Notes under the pieces: generated by a model
What the model was told of the DNA's origin: nothing
Databases searched by the model: none
Seen by the model: the letters and a program-made list of their open reading frames with translations, nothing else
Assembly: GCA_041490205.1 (NCBI GenBank)
Contig: JBGPSQ010000130.1
Location: 1 to 8,386 of the forward strand
DNA from: DATDDB01 sp041490205
Lineage (GTDB): Bacteria > Pseudomonadota > Gammaproteobacteria > Burkholderiales > Gallionellaceae
Reading direction: 5' to 3'
Length of the DNA: 8,386 nucleotides
Program-made: the position numbers and the translations under genes
In this document: positions 1 to 5,356 of the stretch, piece by piece
Position numbering within the stretch: the stretch's first letter is position 1
How the letters are laid out: the number at the start of each line of letters is the position of its first letter

Positions 1-128
1 CATTCGCACAGCGAATGTTAAGGGGCATCGCCCCGGCCGTAGCCAAAGTAGGTCATCTACCTCGACGCGCCGCAGGCGCGGCCCGCTTGAGCGCGGGGCT
101 AGACCGTGTAGCCAAAAAATAGGTCATC
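1..128. repeat. Hairpin-rich intergenic repeat segment with direct repeats
   Basis: This stretch holds four small inverted repeats in quick succession: CATTCGC/GCGAATG (1-17), GGGGC/GCCCC (22-34), CGCGCC/GGCGCG (66-80) and CCCGC/GCGGG (82-97). A direct repeat reading GTAGCCAAA...TAGGTCATC occurs at 39-57 and again at 108-128, flanking the two GC-rich hairpins. One plus frame is open from the left edge to a TAG at 120-122 and would give a short Ala/Arg-rich tail, so the end of an upstream gene cannot be excluded. The dense palindromes make an intergenic repeat element of the REP/BIME or MITE-remnant kind more likely. The repeats are seen directly; the element class is inference. Confidence 0.45.
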
Positions 129-147
129 GTCAGACTCCTTACAAAGT

Positions 148-179
148 AAAAACCCTCAGGTGCAAACCTGGGGTTTTTT
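148..179. terminator. Strong, probably bidirectional intrinsic terminator
   Basis: The left arm 148-161 (AAAAACCCTCAGGT) pairs with 166-178 across a GCAA tetraloop at 162-165. The only defect is one bulged T at 156. The stem is followed by six T on the plus strand (174-179), and the matching A tract at 148-152 gives a T tract on the minus strand, so the hairpin should work in both directions. It would end transcription entering from the left of the window and insulate the histidine kinase gene downstream. Confidence 0.85.
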
Positions 180-369
180 ATTTGCTTGGAATTATTGGCC
201 GATGACCTGCTTGAACGGTAGCTTAGTAAGAAAATGCGTCCCCAATGCAATAATTTTTCAGGGATTTATGTTGCCAACAAGTATGAAAAATCTCTGTTAT
301 ACTTAATATTAGAGAATTGTAATATATGGCGGCAAGGCTCGTAACAAGCAGCAACTAGAGCCTGACCAT
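180..369 (+). promoter_or_regulatory. AT-rich upstream region of the sensor kinase operon
   Basis: This is the intergenic space between the terminator and the kinase start. It is AT-rich, with promoter-like hexamers TATACT (298-303) and TAATAT (304-309 and 320-325). I could not pair any of them with a good -35 box: TTGCCA at 271-276 is 21 bases from TATACT, which is too far. A perfect inverted repeat ATATTA/TAATAT (306-311 and 320-325, 8-base loop) could be a regulator site. CGATGACCT at 200-208 is the inverse of AGGTCATCG at 121-129. A promoter should lie here because the terminator isolates the operon, but its exact position is not resolved. Confidence 0.3.
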
Positions 370-1566
370 TTGAATTGGGCATTCAATCCTGCGGTGAATG
401 ATTTGAGTAATCCCTCGTTTCTCAATAATAGCGATGCGCATGCCAAAGTGATGGCAGGGTCGCGTGCTCCTGCGAATGGGGAGGGTGAAGTTGTGGAATC
501 TTCCGGTGGCGAGATCGCGGCATTGCTGGAGGGGTTTCTTGAAACCATCATCAGATCAGTAGGCGCGAACGCTGGTGCTGTCAGGGTTTTTTCTCCTGAT
601 GGGCGCGAATTGAACATTGCCGGGGCGGTGGGGCTGCCGCCGGAAATCCGTGAGTGTGAAGGGCATGTACACATGGGTTGCGGCGTTTGCGGCGATGCGG
701 TACGAGACGGCAATCTTCACTCTTCTAATGCGGCTCTTTGTGCAAGCCTTTCAGGCAGCCAGTACTTCGGGTCGGGCTGCAAACATGTTGTCGCTGTCCC
801 GCTGGAATTTCGCGGCAGCCGCATCGGCGTATTCAACCTGTTCTTCGACAGCGAACGGGAAATTGCTGACGATGCCGCCAGCACTCTGCGCACGTTCGCT
901 GCGATGATCGGCATTTCGCTTGAAAATACAAGGCTGGCGCGAGAGAACCGGCGCATGAGCCTGATGGCCGAACGCCAAGCGATTGCCAATGAGATCCATG
1001 ATTCCCTGGCGCAAACGCTGACGTTCGGCCGGATGCGCATGACCGTACTGCAAGAGGCTGTACGCAAGCAGGACAATGATTTGACGCAGAAGTGCATTGA
1101 AGATGTAAAAGAAGCACTGGATAGCGGGAAGAAGTCTGTGCGTGAACTTATCACCCATTTCCGTTGCCAGATGGACCCATTGGGATTGAGACATGCCTTG
1201 CAAGTACTGGCGGGCGAGTTTACCGGGCGCACCGGTATTGAGATTGAATACGCTATTGGGGTGGTTGATTTCTCGATGCCACTGGAGCATGAATTGCAGG
1301 TGTTCCACATCGTGCGTGAAGTGTTGGCCAACATTGCCGCGCACTCCGGAGCAAGTCGCGCTTCCCTGATAGTGTTGCGTACGAATGGGCGCTATGTATT
1401 CAATATTGAGGATAACGGGGCCGGAATGCCGGGCAATGCCATGCCGGAAGGCCATTATGGTCTGACCATCATGCGTGAGCGCGCACGACGCATCGGTGCG
1501 GAGATCGATGTGGAAAGCGCCATGGGGAACGGCACGCGGGTGCGGCTGAGCCTTGCGGCAAATTAG
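370..1566 (+). CDS. Soluble GAF-domain sensor histidine kinase, NarX/HisKA_3 class
   Basis: This 398-residue sensor kinase autophosphorylates on a His and passes the phosphate to the response regulator encoded next door. Residues 1-45 look unstructured and about 50-190 form a GAF sensor domain. The HisKA_3 dimerisation/phosphoacceptor region follows, with the H-box around His210 (IANEIHDSLAQ), then an ATP-binding domain with a weak N-box (VREVLANIAAHS, Asn321), the G1 box DNGAGM (348-353) and G3 GNGTRVRL near 386. There is no transmembrane segment, unlike NarX and NarQ themselves, so the signal is probably sensed in the cytoplasm. The GAF domain carries Cys96, 104, 107, 124 and 137, possibly for a metal, heme or redox signal. 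The start is uncertain: TTG at 370 is the first usable start after an in-frame stop at 310-312 and has only a weak GAG upstream. GTG 394, GTG 448 and ATG 451 are alternatives that would not touch the domains. The ligand cannot be read from the sequence. Confidence 0.92.
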   Translation: MNWAFNPAVNDLSNPSFLNNSDAHAKVMAGSRAPANGEGEVVESSGGEIAALLEGFLETIIRSVGANAGAVRVFSPDGRELNIAGAVGLPPEIRECEGHVHMGCGVCGDAVRDGNLHSSNAALCASLSGSQYFGSGCKHVVAVPLEFRGSRIGVFNLFFDSEREIADDAASTLRTFAAMIGISLENTRLARENRRMSLMAERQAIANEIHDSLAQTLTFGRMRMTVLQEAVRKQDNDLTQKCIEDVKEALDSGKKSVRELITHFRCQMDPLGLRHALQVLAGEFTGRTGIEIEYAIGVVDFSMPLEHELQVFHIVREVLANIAAHSGASRASLIVLRTNGRYVFNIEDNGAGMPGNAMPEGHYGLTIMRERARRIGAEIDVESAMGNGTRVRLSLAAN

Positions 1567-1567
1567 C

Positions 1568-1571
1568 GGAG
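1568..1571 (+). promoter_or_regulatory. Ribosome binding site setting the GTG start of the response regulator
   Basis: GGAG lies two bases after the kinase TAG stop and eight bases before the GTG at 1580. That is good spacing for this GTG and far too close for the in-frame TTG at 1574. The longer in-frame TTG at 1553 inside the kinase gene has no comparable site. Confidence 0.6.
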
Positions 1572-1579
1572 TTTTGAAA

Positions 1580-2251
1580 GTGCCTGAATTTTCTGGAGCG
1601 ATCCGTGTTGCGCTGGTTGATGACCACAACCTGTGCAGGCGCGGGCTGACTGAACTGCTTACCCATTGTTACGGCATGACTGTCGTGGGGGCAACCGATA
1701 ACGCCAAGGGGCTGGAATCCCTTTTGCGTGAACAAAAACCCGACTTGGTGGTAATGGACTTGCGCATGGAGCCGCTGGGCGGCCTGCAACTGATAGAAAT
1801 CATGCGCAAGGGCGGATTTGACACGCCGGTTGTCGTCCTCACCATGAGCGATGCCGAATCAGACCTTGCAGCCGCGATGCGCGCAGGTGTGCGTGGTTAC
1901 CTGCTCAAGGATATGGCGCCGGACGATGTGGTGGATGCCATCCGCCGTGTAGCGGGCGGGGAAATGGTGGTTGCACCCGCCATGACCATGAAAATGATCG
2001 GCATCCTGCAACACGGCGAAAAAGAGCCGGGCTACCAGAATTCGCTGAAGAGCCTGACTGAACGCGAGCGCGAAATACTCCAGTTGCTGGCGGGCGGCGA
2101 ATCCAACAAGGCGATCGCCCAGACGCTCGGCATCAGCAACGATACCGTCAAGCAGCATGTCCGCCATATCCTGACCAAGCTGAATCTTACATCCCGAGTC
2201 GAGGCGGCGGTGCTCTACGCGGTCGAGCAGAAAAGGCACTCAGGCGTATAA
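1580..2251 (+). CDS. NarL/FixJ-family response regulator
   Basis: This is a DNA-binding response regulator of 223 residues, the usual length for the NarL family, and the expected partner of the kinase 13 bases upstream. The receiver domain shows the acidic pair Asp14-Asp15, the phosphoacceptor Asp60 (VVMDLRM), Thr88 and Lys110 (GYLLKD), all conserved switch residues. A linker leads to a C-terminal LuxR-type helix-turn-helix beginning at SLTEREREIL and including GESNKAIAQTLGISNDTVKQ, which is nearly a consensus NarL recognition unit. Phosphorylation should promote dimerisation and promoter binding. I chose the GTG at 1580 because of the GGAG eight bases before it; a TTG at 1553, overlapping the kinase, would add nine residues. 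Target promoters are unknown; the neighbouring genes, including the pilin operon, are candidates only by position. Confidence 0.95.
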   Translation: MPEFSGAIRVALVDDHNLCRRGLTELLTHCYGMTVVGATDNAKGLESLLREQKPDLVVMDLRMEPLGGLQLIEIMRKGGFDTPVVVLTMSDAESDLAAAMRAGVRGYLLKDMAPDDVVDAIRRVAGGEMVVAPAMTMKMIGILQHGEKEPGYQNSLKSLTEREREILQLLAGGESNKAIAQTLGISNDTVKQHVRHILTKLNLTSRVEAAVLYAVEQKRHSGV

Positions 2252-2270
2252 AGTGCATGTTGCGGCAGAT

Positions 2271-2276
2271 GGGAAG
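2271..2276 (+). promoter_or_regulatory. Ribosome binding site setting the start of the HAD-type gene
   Basis: GGGAAG is six bases before ATG 2283, so this is preferred over the in-frame GTG 2253 and over ATG 2277, which directly abuts the site. Confidence 0.5.
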
Positions 2277-2282
2277 ATGAAT

Positions 2283-2711
2283 ATGGGCAGACTGATATTT
2301 CTGGATTTTGACGGCGTATTGCGGCGGGCAAGTTCGAATCCTTCCCGGTTTGACCAGGATTGCCTGGAACACTTCGAATCGGCGATACGCCAGTGTCCTG
2401 TTTCCAAAATCGTGATTACCTCTACATGGCGGCTTGCCATGCCCCTGAAGGAACTGCGCAGCCGCTTCTCGCCGGACGTGGCGGCGCGTATTGTGGGCGT
2501 CACCCCCGAGAATCTTGAAGAAGAGACCTACGAACGCCATGCGGAGATACGGACGTTCATGGAAGAAAGGAATATCACTTCCGTTCCATGGGTGGCGATA
2601 GACGATGACCCGCTACACTTTCCGCCCGGCGCGCCACTACTGTTGACCGATCCCAGCAAGGGGTTTGATGCCGTATGCGCTGAGAAGCTGGTCAGGCTGC
2701 TTTCCGCATAG
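2283..2711 (+). CDS. Small HAD-fold protein, similar to the HAD domain of RNA-repair proteins
   Basis: This 142-residue protein has the signature motifs of the haloacid dehalogenase fold. Motif I is FLDFDGVL, with nucleophile Asp8 and acid/base Asp10. Motif II is in ITSTWR (Ser47/Thr48). A late acidic motif AIDDDP (Asp107-109) would bind Mg2+. The short size, the STWR motif and the lack of an obvious cap domain resemble the stand-alone HAD family annotated as 'HAD domain in Swiss Army Knife RNA repair proteins' (HAD_SAK_2). That family match is from memory and no search was run. The likely activity is phosphatase or phosphotransfer on an unknown substrate. It begins 31 bases after the response regulator stop and is probably in the same operon. 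Possible starts are GTG 2253, ATG 2277 and ATG 2283; I prefer 2283 for its spacing to GGGAAG and because motif I then sits at the N-terminus as usual. Confidence 0.85.
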   Translation: MGRLIFLDFDGVLRRASSNPSRFDQDCLEHFESAIRQCPVSKIVITSTWRLAMPLKELRSRFSPDVAARIVGVTPENLEEETYERHAEIRTFMEERNITSVPWVAIDDDPLHFPPGAPLLLTDPSKGFDAVCAEKLVRLLSA

Positions 2712-2723
2712 GATCACGCCCGG

Positions 2724-3080
2724 CTATTTTTTGCCGATGTTCCTGAATTGCATGTCCCATACATCCGCGCGCAGTATTCCGCTGCGCAACAACAACTGCT
2801 CATGTTCAGCGTTTATCTGGCCTAATGCATCCACGACATCGGGCGGAAAACCCTGACGGTCTTCCCTGTCCATGAATTGGGTTTGCTGGAAATAGTTGTG
2901 CAATTCAATGGTGCCCCACAGCAAATTGATCTTGCTCAAGATTCTCGGAAATTTTTCCTTGAGAATTTCTCTGGGCGGAATTTTTGGCGGTGGCGGCACG
3001 GCAGGCGCGACCTCTTTCTTTTCGCCGGGCAGGTCGAAATTCAGTTCGATATTCCAATTGATTTCGGGCTTGTCAGACAT
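2724..3080 (-). CDS. Hypothetical protein, 118 residues
   Basis: I do not recognise this protein. It starts with an acidic/polar segment (MSDKPEINWNIELNFDLPGE), continues with a proline-rich linker around residues 25-37 (PAVPPPPKIPP), and then has a mostly helical, charged C-terminal region of about 80 residues rich in Leu, Gln and Asp/Glu. It has no signal peptide, membrane segment or Cys, so it is probably cytoplasmic. It is read on the minus strand and its TAG stop faces the HAD gene stop only 12 bases away, so the two units converge; I see no hairpin between them. The ribosome site is poor (only GAG about 10 bases before ATG). Coherent, non-repetitive protein composition over the whole length, compared with the jumbled overlapping plus frames (2877-3119 and 2896-3282), makes this the real frame. 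Confidence 0.7.
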   Translation of the reverse strand: MSDKPEINWNIELNFDLPGEKKEVAPAVPPPPKIPPREILKEKFPRILSKINLLWGTIELHNYFQQTQFMDREDRQGFPPDVVDALGQINAEHEQLLLRSGILRADVWDMQFRNIGKK

Positions 3081-3130
3081 TCTAGGTGGCTCTATATTGA
3101 TCTATTGGTTTTACCGTAGCAAGTTCGGTA

Positions 3131-3156
3131 TTTATACAATTCGCCTTCCCGGAATA
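3131..3156 (-). promoter_or_regulatory. Possible minus-strand promoter for the hypothetical gene
   Basis: Read on the minus strand, TATAAA (complement of 3131-3136) is a reasonable -10 box about 50 bases before the ATG at 3080. TTCCTA, 18 bases upstream of it, is a weak -35 box. It overlaps the CTTCC/GGAAG inverted repeat at 3145-3161, which could be an operator. This rests on box resemblance only. Confidence 0.2.
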
Positions 3157-3772
3157 GGAAGTTCCCTTAGGTCTGTGCATATCATCGGACATTTAAAGCT
3201 AAAAATCAAGGGATTGGATATACGATATATTGCCTTCCCGAAAGTGCCAGCCGCCATCCCAAAAGAATTTTTCTGGCTGTAACCAACTGAAATTTATAAA
3301 ATTATTGAAGGGCGCCTCCCTGCACCTTGCCGATTGCAGGCATAAACTCCTTGACCGCAGAGTGAAGTCAAGACTTTATGTTCAAGGAAGGGGCATGGGG
3401 ATAAAATATGCGGGAGAAAAAATTACCGCCGGAATCGCTCACCGAATATTATCGGTTGCCAAGTGTGTGGAAGGAATGGTCTCTTGCCCTGTCTTCGCAA
3501 AAAGCATGTTACATGGGAATTGAAACGCAAGATTCGATCCGTCTGTGGTGATAATTTTTCCGCATAAAAGCAAATCGGGCATATTATTCAAGTCAGGGAA
3601 ACAATTCCCATTAAGGCGACGAGGGCTTTCCAGGCGGTTTTCTGGCATACTTGTTAGGCATTCTTCTGTAGTATCAAAGCCAATAATACCGTTCATCTCG
3701 CCAATTCCACCTCTCGTCAGATATGGGTGGAAAACACTAGGCTTTAAGTATTAGCATCCAAACCAGTCAGAT

Positions 3773-3778
3773 AAGGAG
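3773..3778 (+). promoter_or_regulatory. Strong ribosome binding site of the first pilin gene
   Basis: AAGGAG with a six-base spacer before ATG 3785 is close to ideal. It is the best site in the operon together with those of pilV and pilY1, and fits a pilin made in larger amount. Confidence 0.75.
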
Positions 3779-3784
3779 CTTTAA

Positions 3785-4234
3785 ATGAAACAAGCAAAGG
3801 GGTTTACCTTAATCGAATTAATGATCACCGTGGTGATTCTTGCGATCATCATGTCGGTGGGACTTCCTGCGTACACCGGCTATGTGACCAAAGGCAAGCT
3901 TACCGAGGCTAGCGCCAACCTGTCCAGCCTGCGGGTCCAATTGGAACAGTTCTTTCAGGACAACCGGACTTACCAGGGTGTCGGTGGATGCGGCATTGGC
4001 ATGCCTGTACCCCCGGCTGTGAAGTATTTCACGTATACCTGCGCGTCACTCACTACAACAACATACACCATCACGGCGACAGGTGTAGCAGGTTCAAGCG
4101 CAGACGGATTTACTTATACAGTTGACCAGGCGAACAGCAAATCCACCACTGTCATTGCGCCTGCAACCAATTCAGGCTGGAAATCTCCCACCCCGAACAG
4201 TTGCTGGGTGACCGATAAAGGCGGGATATGCTAA
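3785..4234 (+). CDS. pilE: Type IV pilin, PilE-like minor pilin
   Basis: This is a 149-residue prepilin. The six-residue leader MKQAKG ends in the Gly cut by PilD and is followed by FTLIELMITVVILAIIMSVG, the class IVa N-terminal helix with Glu at mature position 5, which anchors the protein in the inner membrane before assembly. The globular part has four Cys (69, 86, 140, 149). The last two bound a C-terminal D-region (CWVTDKGGIC), and the preceding Gly-Trp (131-132) and the FTYTVDQANSKS strand are typical of PilE-type minor pilins with a ComP_DUS-like domain. It has a strong AAGGAG site. It opens the minor pilin cluster, whereas in P. aeruginosa pilE is at the far end. It could be called a generic type IV pilin; a major pilin role is less likely given its place beside fimT-pilVWX. 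Its stop overlaps the next start by seven bases. Confidence 0.92.
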   Translation: MKQAKGFTLIELMITVVILAIIMSVGLPAYTGYVTKGKLTEASANLSSLRVQLEQFFQDNRTYQGVGGCGIGMPVPPAVKYFTYTCASLTTTTYTITATGVAGSSADGFTYTVDQANSKSTTVIAPATNSGWKSPTPNSCWVTDKGGIC

Positions 4235-4842
4235 CCCCATTCCACAAAATGCATGGCGTCACCCTCATTGAGGTGATGGCTGCCGTGGTGATTTTTGGAG
4301 TTCTATTGGCGCTGGCGGCCGGTAATTTTTCCTCCTGGATACAGAACCAGCAAACACGTACTGCGTCGGAATCCGTCCTCAACGGGATGCAGATGGCGCG
4401 GGGCGAGGCGGTCAGGCGGAATGTGAGTTCGATATTTGTACTGTGCGACCTGGCTGCAGGGGCAACCGGTACTTCATGGGATGTGCTCGCCGCTTCCGCA
4501 ACAGCCAAAGCCACAGCATGCGGCCCTGATTCCACCACGGCAACAGATTGGGCGCGGGTGCAGCAGCGCTTCTCCCAGGAAGGCTCGCGGAATGTCGTCG
4601 CGGGGGCAAGCGGGGTAACCAACGCCAACGCCATTGCATTTAATGGCTTTGGGCGTGTCGCAACTCTCCCCACCTTGTCCTTGCCGCCCTCGACCCTGGC
4701 CCTTATTCAGGGCATCACATCAGTGAATTTTGGCAATTCCAAGGGCAACCGGCCATTGAGCGTCACGGTGACCGCGGGGGGCAGTGTGCGCATGTGCGAT
4801 CCCTCTCCGCTACTCGCGGCGACTGATACACGGCATTGTTGA
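4228..4842 (+). CDS. fimT: Minor pilin FimT/FimU (GspH-type pseudopilin)
   Basis: This 204-residue prepilin has the leader MLTPFHKMHG, cut before VTLIEVMAAVVIFGVLLALA, with Glu at mature position 5. After the helix comes the GspH/FimT signature (LNGMQMARGEAVRRN), then a beta-rich domain with Trp-Asp near the middle and a C-terminus GSVRMCDPSP...RHC, the usual FimT/FimU ending with two Cys. FimU/FimT is an inner member of the minor pilin tip complex that starts pilus assembly, the counterpart of GspH in type II secretion. It starts inside the end of the pilE-like gene (overlap of seven bases), which suggests translational coupling; AAAGG six bases before ATG 4228 supports this start, while ATG 4249 would leave only a three-residue leader. 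The symbol fimU would be equally valid. Confidence 0.9.
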   Translation: MLTPFHKMHGVTLIEVMAAVVIFGVLLALAAGNFSSWIQNQQTRTASESVLNGMQMARGEAVRRNVSSIFVLCDLAAGATGTSWDVLAASATAKATACGPDSTTATDWARVQQRFSQEGSRNVVAGASGVTNANAIAFNGFGRVATLPTLSLPPSTLALIQGITSVNFGNSKGNRPLSVTVTAGGSVRMCDPSPLLAATDTRHC

Positions 4843-4846
4843 GGAG
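4841..4846 (+). promoter_or_regulatory. Ribosome binding site setting the pilV start
   Basis: GAGGAG with a six-base spacer before ATG 4853, overlapping the fimT TGA stop. It rules out the in-frame ATG at 4784, which lies inside fimT. Confidence 0.65.
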
Positions 4847-4852
4847 CTTGTC

Positions 4853-5344
4853 ATGAAGCTGAATTTTATGCCAAATGGAAGACCGGGCTTGCTAAACGGA
4901 AGAAAAGGGCAGGGCAACCAGGCCGGCTCAGTTGTACTGGAGGCCCTGATTGCCATACTGATATTCTCTGTCGGGATACTGGGCTTGATCGGGATGCAGA
5001 CCACGGCCGTCAGCAATGTTTCGGACGCAAAATATCGCGCGGATGCCAGTTTTTTTGCAGACCAGATCATCGGGCAGATGTGGGCGAGCCGAGTAACCTC
5101 AACCGATGCTTCGGGGGTGACCACATATCAGGTTGATCCATCCTATGCATGGCCTGGCGGCACGCCCAACTTGCTGGTGCAGACATGGGCGGGACAAAGC
5201 GGGGTGGCGGGATATTTGCCGCAAGGTAGCGCGGTCGTGGCCATTAGTGCTGCCAACCCGCAGCAGGTTTCCGTGATGATAAGCTGGCTTCCGCCCAAGG
5301 CAACGTCGGCGCACAGGCACACGGCAGTCGCCTTCATCAATTAA
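4853..5344 (+). CDS. pilV: Minor pilin PilV (GspI-like)
   Basis: This 163-residue prepilin carries a rather long leader of 25 residues ending QAG, then SVVLEALIAILIFSVGILGL with Glu at mature position 5 and the GLIGMQ motif that closes the helix in PilV proteins. The rest is a small beta-rich domain ending with ISWLPP, a strand found near the C-terminus of the family (usually '.W.'), and no Cys. PilV corresponds to GspI and works with PilW and PilX at the pilus tip to recruit PilY1. The frame is open upstream to 4784, but the GAGGAG at 4841-4846 marks ATG 4853. It starts 10 bases after the fimT stop and ends 12 bases before pilW. Confidence 0.9.
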   Translation: MKLNFMPNGRPGLLNGRKGQGNQAGSVVLEALIAILIFSVGILGLIGMQTTAVSNVSDAKYRADASFFADQIIGQMWASRVTSTDASGVTTYQVDPSYAWPGGTPNLLVQTWAGQSGVAGYLPQGSAVVAISAANPQQVSVMISWLPPKATSAHRHTAVAFIN

Positions 5345-5356
5345 CGGGCCGCCATC

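Larger units (their letters stand above)
3081..3784. other. Long intergenic region between divergent units, no convincing gene
   Basis: About 700 bases separate the minus-strand hypothetical gene from the pilin operon. They are more AT-rich than the neighbouring genes. Open frames exist (plus 3230-3523 and 3545-3754, minus 3439-3696), but none shows a recognisable domain. Visible structure: CTTCC/GGAAG inverted repeat (3145-3161), a degenerate repeat TATAC...GCCTTCCCG (3133-3151 and 3219-3240), CTTGAC/GTCAAG (3350-3372) and ACCGA/TCGGT (3441-3456). I looked for a sigma-54 -24/-12 site before the pilin: TGGCAT near 3643 followed by AGGCA has the wrong GG-GC spacing. Promoters for both flanking units must lie here, and the pilin leader could be several hundred bases long. 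Confidence 0.6.

Noticed and set aside
53..250. Minus-strand 65-codon open frame
   Set aside because: It runs straight through the terminator hairpin and the repeat cluster, so it is almost surely not coding.
717..1629. Minus-strand open frames of 205 and 292 codons opposite the kinase gene
   Set aside because: They lie wholly antisense to a gene with clear kinase motifs and have no recognisable domains; they arise from codon bias on the plus strand.
2877..3282. Two overlapping plus-strand open frames of 80 and 128 codons
   Set aside because: They are largely antisense to the coherent 118-residue minus-strand gene and have no domain or good ribosome site.
3350..3372. CTTGAC/GTCAAG inverted repeat as a terminator
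   Set aside because: It has only six pairs, an 11-base loop and no T tract, and it follows no gene.
3643..3663. Possible sigma-54 promoter before the pilin operon (TGGCAT...AGGCA)
   Set aside because: The spacing between the GG and GC elements is 12 bases instead of the required 10, and the -12 element does not match TTGC.
3439..3696. Minus-strand 85-codon frame with AGGTGG upstream
   Set aside because: It is not recognisable as any family and lies within AT-rich intergenic sequence; I mention it in the findings but do not call it a gene.
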